Shown piece by piece: positions 42,602 to 50,447 of a stretch of 64,000 nt of DNA. The notes beneath the pieces are model-generated. The model saw nothing but the letters and a program-made list of their open reading frames with translations, did not search any database and was not told where the DNA came from. A program made the translations under genes and the position numbers. Source of the stretch: Streptomyces griseicoloratus (GTDB lineage: Bacteria > Actinomycetota > Actinomycetes > Streptomycetales > Streptomycetaceae). Positions within the stretch are counted from its first letter, which is position 1; every line of letters starts with the position of its first letter. The DNA lies in contig NZ_JACVQF010000187.1 of assembly GCF_014534645.1 (NCBI RefSeq), forward strand, positions 300,035 to 364,034. Direction: 5' to 3'.

Positions 42602-43430
42602 GGAAGCCCATGTCGTAGCAGCTGTAGTCGGGCAGGTTGTAGATCCGCACCCATGCCAGGCAGCCACGGGGGTCGCAGTTGTTGTAGAAGGAGCCGCCGC
42701 GGATCACGCCGAGCCGGACGGAGCCCGCCTTCGTCTTGATGACGCGGCCCGGCTTGGTCTCGTCGTACGGGTAGTGGTGGAAGGCGCTGGAGGTGATCTC
42801 CCAGACGTTGCCGGTGAGGTCCCGGTGGCCGTAAGGGCCGGTGTTCTTCGGGTAGGCGTCGACGGGGGTGGTGTCGGCGACGTTCATGGTGTGGTTGCAG
42901 TGCTCGGCGGTGGGCTCTTCGTCGCCCCACGCGTAGGCGCGGCCGTCGGTGCCGCGCGTCGCCTTCTCCCACTCGGCCTCGGTGGGCAGCCGGGTGCCGG
43001 ACCACTCGCAGTAGGCGGCGGCGTCGTAGGAGCTGACGTGGGTGACCGGGTGGTCGTCCTTGCCCTCCAGGGTCGAGCCCGGGCCGTGCGGGGTGCGCCA
43101 GGTCGCGCCGTCGATCTCCTTCCACAGGTAGTCCTGGTCGGGGACGACGACGGCGGGGTCGCCGATCCACACCCAGCTCTTGCCCTTCTTCTCCGCGCTG
43201 GTCACATGGCCGGTCGCCTCGACGAAGCGCCGGAACTGAGCGACGGTGACCGGGTACTTGGCCATCCGGAACTCGGCCACGTCGACCTGGTGCTCGGGCG
43301 CGGCGGCCCGGGGCTTGCCGTCCTCGCGCAGTTCGCCGGAGCCCATGGTGAAGGGGCCGCCGGGGACGGTGACCCAGTAGTCGGCGGGGATTGCCTCGGC
43401 GGGCGTCACTTCGGCCAACACCTCAGTCAC
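42585..43430 (-). CDS. FGE/SUMF1-fold oxidase-like protein with conserved Cys pair
   Basis: 281 aa, full FGE-sulfatase fold: VPGGPFTMGS near 25, RLPTEAEWEKATRG near 148, GNVWEI near 205 and RGGSFYNN near 244. Cys252 and Cys257 are spaced Cx4C after RGGS, exactly as the two copper-binding catalytic cysteines of formylglycine-generating enzyme. No sulfatase is encoded here. Relatives in NRPS clusters include PvdO, which finishes pyoverdine chromophore oxidation. GTG 43430 has a perfect AAGGAG 5 nt upstream and overlaps the DUF885 stop by 8 nt. Likely an O2-dependent oxidation of the peptide or its precursor; the target is unknown. Confidence 0.85.
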   Translation of the reverse strand: MTEVLAEVTPAEAIPADYWVTVPGGPFTMGSGELREDGKPRAAAPEHQVDVAEFRMAKYPVTVAQFRRFVEATGHVTSAEKKGKSWVWIGDPAVVVPDQDYLWKEIDGATWRTPHGPGSTLEGKDDHPVTHVSSYDAAAYCEWSGTRLPTEAEWEKATRGTDGRAYAWGDEEPTAEHCNHTMNVADTTPVDAYPKNTGPYGHRDLTGNVWEITSSAFHHYPYDETKPGRVIKTKAGSVRLGVIRGGSFYNNCDPRGCLAWVRIYNLPDYSCYDMGFRVCAR

Positions 43431-45054
43431 GGTTTCTCCTTAACGTCGTTGTGGATGCGGTCGGTACGTGCCGGCCGTCGAGGTAGTAGCGCCATACGGT
43501 CGCCAGCGGCGCGCTGCCGCAGCGCAGCAGCCGGTCGTGGAAGGACTTCAGGTCGGCGGCCGCGTCGCGGACACCGGCCTGCTCGCGCCAACGCCGGATG
43601 TGGAGTTTGCCGAGCGTGTACATGGCGCCGGCCGGGTTGGCGGCGACGGCCAGCACCTCGCGGCCGGCGCGTTCGGGCGACCACGCGCACAGCGTGGCGG
43701 CCTCGGCGGCGGCGGCGCCGAACTTCCTGCGTCCGCTGTGGACGGAGAGGAACACCAGCAGGCGGGTGGCGGCCTCCAGGGCGAAGCGCAGGGCGGCGAC
43801 CTCGACGAGCGGACGGCCCTCGGCGAGGCCGCGCTCGATCGCCAGTTCCTCGGTGTAGTGGGCCCATCCCTCGCTGGTGCCGGGGAACCACGGCATGCAC
43901 CTGCGGATCACGCCGGCGTGCTCGGGGGTGGCCTCGTGGTGCAGGTAGTGTCCGGGGACGGCCTCGTGCACGGCGATCATCTCGAGCATCGGCTCGTTGA
44001 GGTAGTCGCGCAGTGCGGCGGGGTCGGCCGGCTCGGGGACGTGCAGTACGTGCGGCTGCGGGACCTTCTCGAGCGCTCCGGCGTGGTCGAAGACGACGGC
44101 CGCCGAGGTCGACGCGTCGCGGACGGGCCGGATGTCGAGACCGTACCGGCTGGTGAGGGTGACGACGTCCTGCTCGGCCCAGAACTCCCGCAGCCGCTCG
44201 ATGATCCCCGACAGGGCGGTGACCACCGGCCCGGACGGCAGCCGGGCGCTGAGCAGTTCGTACGCCTCCGGCCGGCTGCGCACGCCCAGTCGTGCGGCGA
44301 GCGCGTCGAGGCGGGCCACCAGGCTGCGCACCTCGGCCTCGGTCTGCGCGAGCAGGTCGTCCACCGGTGTGTCGATCCCCTCGGCCGCCTCGAGGTAGGC
44401 GGCGAGCAGGTCGGGGCCGAAGACCGCACGTGCCGGCCGGGTGGCCGCGACCGCGTCCGCGAAGCCCGCGAACGCGGCGCTCGCCGCGTCGGCCAGCCTG
44501 GGCAGTGGGCCGTCGGCGAGGTCCGGGCGTGCCGCGAGGAGCTGCGCGACGACGTTGGGAACGGATGCCGCGCGGGCCCTGGCGTTCTCGATGCCGCTGA
44601 TGCGCTCGCCCGCCGGCAGGGCGGGGCCGAGCGTCTTCGCCGCGGCGGCGAGAAAGTCCGGCACCTGCGCGAGGTGCCGGGTCAGTGCCGCGACGCGCTC
44701 GTCGAGCGGCGCGTAGGCGCTGCGCAGGTAGACGTTCACGTCGGTCTCGGCGAGCCACAGGTCGGGTCCGCGGTGCGGCCGGCCGCGCTCGGCGATGCGG
44801 AACCGTTCGTCGGTGAGCACCCGCATCGCCGTGCCCAGGTCCGCTCGCACCTCGGGGTCCGCGTCCTCGGGCAGGGCGTCGAGCCGTGTGCGGACCGCGG
44901 TCAGCAGGCCGTCGACATCGGACGCAGTGTCGGCCGAGACCTCGGGCAGCCGGGCATCGAATTCGTGACGGCCCGCCCGCCGGCCGACCTGCGGATACCG
45001 CTGGAAAACATGGTCGACGACGGCAGAAACGGAACTCAGGGCAGCAGACGTCAT
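43423..45054 (-). CDS. DUF885 metallopeptidase-like protein 2
   Basis: 543 aa. Helical DUF885 protein with zinc motif VHEAVPGHYLHHE near 360 and the downstream TSEGWAHYTEELA. No signal peptide or membrane segment, so cytosolic. Second such protein in the cluster (the other is 18067-19815). ATG 45054 lies 16 nt after the MbtH stop. Standing second in the main operon, it should be made together with the NRPS. Possible roles are cleaving a dipeptide-like precursor, maturation, or degrading misfolded or toxic product. The family is poorly characterised and no activity can be claimed. Confidence 0.85.
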   Translation of the reverse strand: MTSAALSSVSAVVDHVFQRYPQVGRRAGRHEFDARLPEVSADTASDVDGLLTAVRTRLDALPEDADPEVRADLGTAMRVLTDERFRIAERGRPHRGPDLWLAETDVNVYLRSAYAPLDERVAALTRHLAQVPDFLAAAAKTLGPALPAGERISGIENARARAASVPNVVAQLLAARPDLADGPLPRLADAASAAFAGFADAVAATRPARAVFGPDLLAAYLEAAEGIDTPVDDLLAQTEAEVRSLVARLDALAARLGVRSRPEAYELLSARLPSGPVVTALSGIIERLREFWAEQDVVTLTSRYGLDIRPVRDASTSAAVVFDHAGALEKVPQPHVLHVPEPADPAALRDYLNEPMLEMIAVHEAVPGHYLHHEATPEHAGVIRRCMPWFPGTSEGWAHYTEELAIERGLAEGRPLVEVAALRFALEAATRLLVFLSVHSGRRKFGAAAAEAATLCAWSPERAGREVLAVAANPAGAMYTLGKLHIRRWREQAGVRDAAADLKSFHDRLLRCGSAPLATVWRYYLDGRHVPTASTTTLRRNRD

Positions 45055-45070
45055 TTCACTTGTCTTCGGA

Positions 45071-45448
45071 CTAGGCCACTTCCGGGCCCGGGTTGGGTTC
45101 GATGACGTTGCCGTCCTCGCCGTAGATCACGTCGTCGTCGAGGCTGGCCAGCATGTTGCGCAGCTCCTCCGGAGACATGGCCTTCAGTTCGTCGGCGTCC
45201 ACCAGCTGTGAGAGAACCATTCGACTTCCCTGTGCGATGAGAGATCCGGCATTTTCGAGGGCTTCGCGCACGCTCTTCGGGCGCATGTCGGTCCATACGC
45301 TTTCGATGTGGTCGAGGCATTCCTTGCGCGGGCGGGGGGCACCCACCGCGGTCCAGCCGCCCGGCAGATCGCGGGTCGCCGGCCAGATCGAGTACTGTTC
45401 CTCGCCGTTTACCACCACGAGGTATTCGGCGTTCTCGTCGTCGAACAT
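45071..45448 (-). CDS. MbtH-like protein with unusual 68-residue C-terminal extension
   Basis: 125 aa. Residues 1-57 are a full MbtH domain: VNGEEQYSIWP, LPGGWTAVG, ECLDHIESVWTDMRP. MbtH proteins bind adenylation domains and are needed for their folding or activity. The family normally ends about 5-15 residues after DMRP. Here a further 68 residues follow, in the same frame and without a break. They are helical in appearance (SVREALENAG, SPEELRNMLASL) and end in an acidic/Pro tail. I do not recognise the extension. ATG 45448 has GGGGA about 9 nt upstream; this is the first gene of the main operon. It is the only MbtH in the window and so probably serves all the A domains. Confidence 0.9.
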   Translation of the reverse strand: MFDDENAEYLVVVNGEEQYSIWPATRDLPGGWTAVGAPRPRKECLDHIESVWTDMRPKSVREALENAGSLIAQGSRMVLSQLVDADELKAMSPEELRNMLASLDDDVIYGEDGNVIEPNPGPEVA

Positions 45449-45477
45449 CAGATCAGTTTCCCCATGCAGTCGTTCCC

Positions 45478-45515
45478 GATTGGAGAGAGACGGGATGATT
45501 GGAGAGAGACGGGAT
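45478..45515 (-). repeat. Two perfect 19-bp tandem repeats in the leader of the main operon
   Basis: Unit GATTGGAGAGAGACGGGAT (plus strand), at 45478-45496 and 45497-45515, identical copies. They lie between the proposed start point (about 45544) and the MbtH ATG, so they would be transcribed in the 5' leader. Could be a regulator site or a recent duplication. Confidence 0.9.
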
Positions 45516-45550
45516 GCGCTGAAATGCATCTCCGCAGTTCGGCGGGGCTC

Positions 45551-45580
45551 AAGCTAGGTCAGGCCGATTCGGGGTGTCAA
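45551..45580 (-). promoter_or_regulatory. Main NRPS operon promoter
   Basis: On the minus strand: TTGACA (45580-45575), 18-nt spacer, TAGCTT (45556-45551). Good HrdB-type match, giving a leader of roughly 95 nt before MbtH. Confidence 0.65.
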
Positions 45581-45612
45581 GAAACCCCGGCGGCCCGATG
45601 AACACCCCGAAT
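45567..45612. promoter_or_regulatory. Inverted repeat operator candidate over the -35
   Basis: Perfect 11-bp arms ATTCGGGGTGT (45567-45577) and ACACCCCGAAT (45602-45612), 24 nt apart. One arm overlaps the -35 and spacer of the main operon promoter; the other faces the cupin operon. The core CGGGGTGT recurs twice near 51.6-51.7 kb. Confidence 0.6.
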
Positions 45613-45954
45613 GAGCAACGCGGCGACGGTCATTATCGGGGCCGCACGGGACAAGGTGGCCAACTGCGGCTGAACGCAACCGCCCTTGACCATATGACGG
45701 GATCCGGGAATCCTCGAATCCCCGCATACGCGCCCCGCGGGCCGGAAGAGAAAAAAGGGGCCGGCGCGATCACAGGCGTCGAACTCGTCGCCCCCACAGG
45801 TCCGGAAGACGACGAGCCGGACGGAAACCGTCCAGGCAGCGCCGCCCGCACCCGGGCTGTTCCCGGAACCGGCCACCGCCCGCTGTTCGACCGGTGCCGG
45901 GCTCCACTTGGACGGCAGTCCCCGGCGCGGGTGCCCACCGACGCGGAAGACGAT

Positions 45955-45959
45955 AGGAG
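45955..45959 (+). promoter_or_regulatory. RBS deciding the cupin start
   Basis: AGGAG, 6 nt before GTG 45966. The ATG at 45960 abuts it directly and is too close to be used. Confidence 0.7.
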
Positions 45960-45965
45960 ATGTCC

Positions 45966-46865
45966 GTGACAACGACGGCCCAACCGGTCCCTGTGGACGT
46001 ACGGACCGAGCTGAGCCCCGAGGAGTTCCGCGCCGCGTACATGGGGCGCAGACCGGTGGTGATGCGCGGTGCGGCCGCGCACATGCCCGCGGTGTCCACC
46101 TGGTCGGCCGCCCATCTCGGCAAGGTGGCGCCGGACCAGCAGGTGCGTGTCAAGGTCGGTACCGTCTCCGCGGGCCGCACCGCACTCGTCCGCCTGGCCG
46201 ACTACGCCCGCGAACTCGCGGCGTGGGACGCGGCGGTCGCCAGGGGGGACGATGCCGGGGATCCGCCGGGCTATCTGCACGACGTGCCGCTGCTGTCGAT
46301 GGTGCCGGCGCTGCGGCACGACCTGGAGCCGTTCCCCTGCGACTACTTCCCGCCGTTCTTCCGGGACCGGTGGTGGGCGTTCACGCAGTTCTTCGTCGGC
46401 CCCGCCCGCGCGGTGACCCCGCTGCACTTCGACACCCTGCTCACCCACAACCTGTTCTTCCAGATACAGGGCTCCAAGCGGTTCGTGATGGTGGCCGACG
46501 CCGAGCGCGACAAGTGCCACACGTACAACTGGCGGTGGGCCGCGGTCGACCCGGAGGCACCGGACCTCGACCGGTACCCGCTCTTCCGTGACGCGACGGT
46601 GCTGACGTGCGACGTCGAGGCGGGCGACGTCTTCTACATGCCGCCGGGCACGCTCCACAAGGTCATCTCGCCCGGCGCGTCGATCTCGTTCAACATCGAC
46701 TGGCACGACCGCGCCAGCGCGCTGCGCGGCCTGGCCGCGGTGCGCGAGGGCATGCCGCTGAAGAACCTGCGCTACAACCTGCTGTTCGCGCTCGGGGTCG
46801 TCGCCGGTGTGCCACGGAGCCTGCTGATGCCGGGACTTCGCTCGTACTACTCCTACATCTCCTAG
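45966..46865 (+). CDS. JmjC/cupin-like Fe(II)/2-oxoglutarate hydroxylase
   Basis: 299 aa from GTG 45966. Cupin_8/JmjC fold: FVGPARAVTPLHFDT near 155 gives the HxD iron ligands, and MPPGTLHKVIS near 225 gives the distal His. FFQIQGSKRF is a standard core strand. Such enzymes hydroxylate amino acid side chains, free or carrier-bound, using O2 and 2-oxoglutarate. First gene of a plus-strand operon with the aminotransferase, exporter and thioesterase, so probably a tailoring step such as beta-hydroxylation of an amino acid of the peptide. Substrate not readable. Confidence 0.82.
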   Translation: MTTTAQPVPVDVRTELSPEEFRAAYMGRRPVVMRGAAAHMPAVSTWSAAHLGKVAPDQQVRVKVGTVSAGRTALVRLADYARELAAWDAAVARGDDAGDPPGYLHDVPLLSMVPALRHDLEPFPCDYFPPFFRDRWWAFTQFFVGPARAVTPLHFDTLLTHNLFFQIQGSKRFVMVADAERDKCHTYNWRWAAVDPEAPDLDRYPLFRDATVLTCDVEAGDVFYMPPGTLHKVISPGASISFNIDWHDRASALRGLAAVREGMPLKNLRYNLLFALGVVAGVPRSLLMPGLRSYYSYIS

Positions 46866-46915
46866 CGAGGGCCGGGCTCCGGTCGCGCTACTCCTCTCCC
46901 AGGGAAGGGGCTTGC

Positions 46916-48166
46916 ATGAGCAGCTTCAGCCACCACGAGTCGAACGTGCGGTCCTACAGCAGGCGCTGGCCGGTCGTCTTCTCCCGCTCCAGCGGCAGCC
47001 ACCTGTACTCCGAGGAGGGCCGGCGCTGGCTCGACTTCTTCGCCGGGGCCGGCTCGCTGAACTACGGGCACAACAATCCGGTGCTCAAGCGGGCGCTGCT
47101 GGACTACATCGACAACGACGGCGTCACGCACGCGCTGGACATGTTCACCACCGCGCGGCACCACCTGCTCAAGTCCCTCGTCGAGGTGGTGCTGCAGCCG
47201 CGGGGCCTGGACCACAAGGTGATCTTTCCGGGTCCGGGCGGCGCCAACGCCGTCGAGGCGGCCCTGAAGCTGGCCCGCACGGTCACCGGCCGCAGCGAGG
47301 TCGTGCACTTCACCAACTCCTTCCACGGGGCGACGCTCGGCGCGCTCGCGGTCACGGGCAATCCCGCGCACCGCCGCTCCGCCGGCCTGCCGCTCACCGG
47401 CGCGACCCCCGTGCCGTTCGACGGCCAGGACGGGCCCTGCCGCCCGGAGCACCTGGCGCGGCTGCTGGCCAACCCGGGCAGCGGGCTGGACCGGCCGGCC
47501 GCGGTGATCGTGGAGACCGTCCAGGCCGAGGGCGGGGTGAACGTGGCGGGCGCCGAGTGGCTGCGGGGGCTGGCCGAGCTGTGCCGGGAGCACGGGATCC
47601 TGCTGATCGTCGACGACATCCAGGCGGGCTGCGGACGCACGGGCCCGTTCTTCAGCTTCGAGGACGCGGGCATCGTGCCGGACGTGATCTGCCTGTCGAA
47701 GTCGATCGGCGGATACGGGCTGCCGCTCGCGCTCACCCTGGTCCGGCCGGAGCTGGACGTGTGGCAGCCGGGCGCCCACAGCGGCACGTTCCGCGGTGTG
47801 AACCCGGCGTTCGTCACCGCGACGGCGGCGCTGCGCGCCTACTGGCAGGACGACGCGCTGGAGAAGTCGACGCGGGCCAGGGGCGAATGGATAGCGAACG
47901 CCCTGCAGGACATCGTCAACGCCCACCCCGGCGCGGGCCTGTCCGCCCGCGGCCGCGGCCTCATCCACGGTCTGGTGGTCGGCGCGGGCCTGGCGGACGC
48001 GGTGGCCGACGAGGCCTTCACGCGGGGTCTGCTGGTGGAGACCGCCGGTCCGCGGGACGAAGTCGTCAAGCTGCTGCCGCCGTTGACGGCCTCCGACGCC
48101 GAACTGGCCGAGGGGCTCGCCATCCTGGAGGCGTCCGTGCGCGGGGTGGTTGAACGGGCCCGATGA
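46916..48166 (+). CDS. Diaminobutyrate--2-oxoglutarate aminotransferase (EctB-like)
   Basis: 416 aa. Class III PLP aminotransferase: LNYGHNNPVLKRALLDYI near 50, FPGPGGANAVEAALKLAR near 105, FHGATLGALAVTG, IVDDIQAGCGRTG near 240 and PLP lysine in CLSKSIGGYG near 263. The GHNNP and DDIQAGCGRTG segments are typical of EctB/Dab aminotransferases, which make L-2,4-diaminobutyrate from aspartate semialdehyde. No EctA or EctC lies nearby, so Dab rather than ectoine is the product. It fits the two acidic-pocket A domains in the main NRPSs. ATG 46916 follows AGGGAAGGGG. Confidence 0.9.
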   Translation: MSSFSHHESNVRSYSRRWPVVFSRSSGSHLYSEEGRRWLDFFAGAGSLNYGHNNPVLKRALLDYIDNDGVTHALDMFTTARHHLLKSLVEVVLQPRGLDHKVIFPGPGGANAVEAALKLARTVTGRSEVVHFTNSFHGATLGALAVTGNPAHRRSAGLPLTGATPVPFDGQDGPCRPEHLARLLANPGSGLDRPAAVIVETVQAEGGVNVAGAEWLRGLAELCREHGILLIVDDIQAGCGRTGPFFSFEDAGIVPDVICLSKSIGGYGLPLALTLVRPELDVWQPGAHSGTFRGVNPAFVTATAALRAYWQDDALEKSTRARGEWIANALQDIVNAHPGAGLSARGRGLIHGLVVGAGLADAVADEAFTRGLLVETAGPRDEVVKLLPPLTASDAELAEGLAILEASVRGVVERAR

Positions 48167-48293
48167 GCACGATTATGACCGCTCCGGCAGTCAGTCCGTC
48201 AGTGACCCGAGACAGGAATCCGCTTGTGACGTCGCAGAACATCGACCAGGTTCGCGTCCCATCGCACGCCCCGGCACGACGGGGGGCACGCCG

Positions 48294-49580
48294 ATGACGC
48301 AGGAGAAGGGCAACGGCAGGCGGCGCGTCCTGGCCGAGGCACTGGCGCCGCTGTCCATCCGGGAGTTCCGCATCCTGTGGACCGGGCAGGCGGTGTCGGC
48401 CACCGGCGGCGGGATGACCAAGGTGGCGCTGATCTTCGCCGTGCTGGCGGTGGACGGCTCGGTCACCGACATCGGGCTCGTGATGACCGCGCAGGTCCTC
48501 ACGCAGGTGCTGTTCACCCTGGCCGGCGGGGTGTGGGCGGACCGGCTGCGCCGCCAGGTCCTGATGCTGACGTCCGATCTGATCCGCGCGGCCACCCAGC
48601 TGATGCTGGCCGTACTCCTGCTGTCGGATGCCGCCCAGGTGTGGCATCTGGCCGCCGGTGCGGCGGTCTTCGGCGGCGCCCAGGCGTTCTTCGGCCCGGC
48701 GTCCCGGGGCCTGATGGCAGAGATCATGCCGCCGGAACAGCTCCAGCGCGGCAACGCGCTGATGTCGTTCTGCATCAGCGCCTCCACGGTGCTGAGCCCG
48801 GCGCTGGCCGGTGTGGTGATCGCCTGGTGGGGCCCCGGACTGGTGCTGGCCCTGGACGCCGTCACGTTCATCGTGAGCGCCGTGTCGCTGGCGATGCTGC
48901 GGCTCGCCCCGCGCACCATGCCCGCGCCCGAGACGTTCTGGCGCGATCTGGGCACCGGCTGGCGCGAGCTGTCCGTACGGCGGTGGCTGTGGCTCAACAT
49001 GATCGTGCACATGCTGCAGAACCTGGCGGTCGCGGCGTACTACGTGCTCGGTCCCGCGATCGCGGACGCCTCGCTCGGCGGGCCGTCCGCGTGGGGCGTC
49101 ATCGTCTCGGGTTTCGCGGCCGGCGCCATCACGGGCGGGTTCGTCGCGCTGAAGCTGGAGCCGGCCAGGCCGCTGATCGTCGGCAACCTCGCGCTGGCCC
49201 TGACCGCGCTGCCGCTGCTGGCACTCGCGGTGCCGATGCCCCTGTGGGCGGTGGTGGGCTCGGCGTTCGTCAGCGGCGCGGCCACCCTGTTCCTCGACGC
49301 CCTGTGGCAGGCCTCGATGCAGCAGCTGATTCCCGCGGAGGTGATGTCGCGGGTGGAGTCCTACGACTGGCTGATCTCCACGATCGCCGCGCCGCTCGGC
49401 CTCGCCCTGGTGGGCCCGCTGGCCGGGCAGACCGGTCAGACCCAGACCCTGCTGATCGCCGCCGTGATGATCGTCGTGCCGTGCGGTCTGACCCCGCTGG
49501 TACCCGGCATCCGCGCGGTCCGGCGCCATGCCGACGGCAAGATCACCGGCCCGGTGCCGCAGCGGCCCGCCCATGTGTGA
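48294..49580 (+). CDS. MFS exporter (EntS-like)
   Basis: 428 aa, about 12 hydrophobic segments. The first segment region has FRILWTGQAVSATGGGMTKVAL, and the loop 2-3 motif is GGVWADRLRRQVLMLTSDL, as in the MFS_3/EntS group that exports siderophores and peptides. Start ATG 48294 with a GGGGGG ribosome site; an upstream in-frame start at 48150 would overlap the aminotransferase gene and add a hydrophilic stretch unlike the family. Probable exporter of the product or of its acylated precursor, consistent with a membrane-anchored acylase acting outside. The 127 nt before it hold no clear feature. Confidence 0.9.
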   Translation: MTQEKGNGRRRVLAEALAPLSIREFRILWTGQAVSATGGGMTKVALIFAVLAVDGSVTDIGLVMTAQVLTQVLFTLAGGVWADRLRRQVLMLTSDLIRAATQLMLAVLLLSDAAQVWHLAAGAAVFGGAQAFFGPASRGLMAEIMPPEQLQRGNALMSFCISASTVLSPALAGVVIAWWGPGLVLALDAVTFIVSAVSLAMLRLAPRTMPAPETFWRDLGTGWRELSVRRWLWLNMIVHMLQNLAVAAYYVLGPAIADASLGGPSAWGVIVSGFAAGAITGGFVALKLEPARPLIVGNLALALTALPLLALAVPMPLWAVVGSAFVSGAATLFLDALWQASMQQLIPAEVMSRVESYDWLISTIAAPLGLALVGPLAGQTGQTQTLLIAAVMIVVPCGLTPLVPGIRAVRRHADGKITGPVPQRPAHV

Positions 49581-49598
49581 GACGACGAGCGAGGAGCC

Positions 49599-50357
49599 AT
49601 GACCAAGGCACAGGGCGGGTGGATCCGCCGGTACCGGGCGGCGCCCGAGGCGGGGGTGCAGGTGGTGTGCCTGCCGCACGCCGGCGGATCCGCGACCTAC
49701 TTCCGGCCGATGGCGATGGCGCTGTCCCCCACGGCCGAGGTGCTGGCCGTGCAGTACCCCGGCCGGATGGACCGCGTCGACGAACCGCACGCCGGTGACT
49801 TCGAGGAGCTGACCGAGCGCACGCTCGCCGCGGTGCGCCGCGCGGTGGACCGGCCGGTCGCGCTGTTCGGGCACAGCATGGGCGCGCTGCTGGCGTTCCA
49901 GGTGGCCAGGCGTCTGGAGGCCGAGGGAGTCGTACCGCTGGCGCTGTTCGCGTCGGGGGCGCAGCCGCCCGGCCGGTCGCTCGCCCGGCACACGCACCCG
50001 CGCACCGACGAGGAGCTGCTCGCGGACCTCGCCATGCTGGGCGGCACCGACGAACGGCTGCTGGCCCACCCGGACATGCGCGGGCTGGTGCTGTCCGCGC
50101 TGCGCGCGGACTACCGGATCCTGCGGTCCCGCCGCCGCGACGACGCCACGCTGGCGTGCCCGGTGGTGTCACTGACCGGTGACCGGGACCCCGTCGTCGC
50201 GGTCGATGACGCGGCCGCGTGGGCGCAGCACACCGCCGGCCGGTTCGACCTGCATGTCTTTCCCGGTGAGCACTTCTACCTCGACGACCACTGGGCCGGT
50301 GTGAGCGCGGTGGTCACCCGGCACCTCGGGGCGCACGAGCCGGCCCCGGCGAAGTGA
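49599..50357 (+). CDS. Type II thioesterase (Ser nucleophile)
   Basis: 252 aa. Canonical TEII: VVCLPHAGGSATYF near 22, YPGRMDR, nucleophile FGHSMGALLAF near 93, Asp in LTGDRDPVV near 193 and His in FPGEHFYL near 225. It removes wrong or stalled acyl groups from NRPS carriers. One of three thioesterase-like proteins in the window, and the only one with a normal GHSMG elbow. It lies 18 nt after the exporter gene and ends just before a strong terminator. Confidence 0.94.
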   Translation: MTKAQGGWIRRYRAAPEAGVQVVCLPHAGGSATYFRPMAMALSPTAEVLAVQYPGRMDRVDEPHAGDFEELTERTLAAVRRAVDRPVALFGHSMGALLAFQVARRLEAEGVVPLALFASGAQPPGRSLARHTHPRTDEELLADLAMLGGTDERLLAHPDMRGLVLSALRADYRILRSRRRDDATLACPVVSLTGDRDPVVAVDDAAAWAQHTAGRFDLHVFPGEHFYLDDHWAGVSAVVTRHLGAHEPAPAK

Positions 50358-50366
50358 CACCGTACG

Positions 50367-50409
50367 GAACACCCCCTTGCCCGGCGATGCCGCGGGCAAG
50401 GGGGTGTTC
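50367..50409. terminator. Strong bidirectional terminator
   Basis: Perfect 17-bp arms (50367-50383 and 50393-50409) with a 9-nt loop between the convergent thioesterase and ketosynthase-like genes. Confidence 0.9.
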
Positions 50410-50447
50410 GGTGCTGTTGCGGTGCCGCGGGCGGCGGCCGCCCGGCC

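Larger units (their letters stand above)
45449..45965 (+). other. Divergent promoter region (517 nt), no gene seen
   Basis: Separates the main minus-strand operon from the plus-strand cupin operon. It holds a 2 x 19-bp tandem repeat, a good minus-strand promoter and a long-arm inverted repeat, annotated separately. For the plus strand only a weak TTGACC (45682-45687) was seen. A 131-codon open frame across the right part lacks a ribosome site and coding character. Confidence 0.75.

Noticed and set aside
45554-45564. TAGGTCAGGC, resembling half of a DmdR iron box, at the main promoter
   Set aside because: Only the left half-site matches; the right half does not, so iron control is not supported despite the siderophore-like enzymes.
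45574-45969. 131-codon open frame in the divergent promoter region
   Set aside because: No ribosome site, low-complexity charged sequence, overlaps promoter elements and the cupin start.
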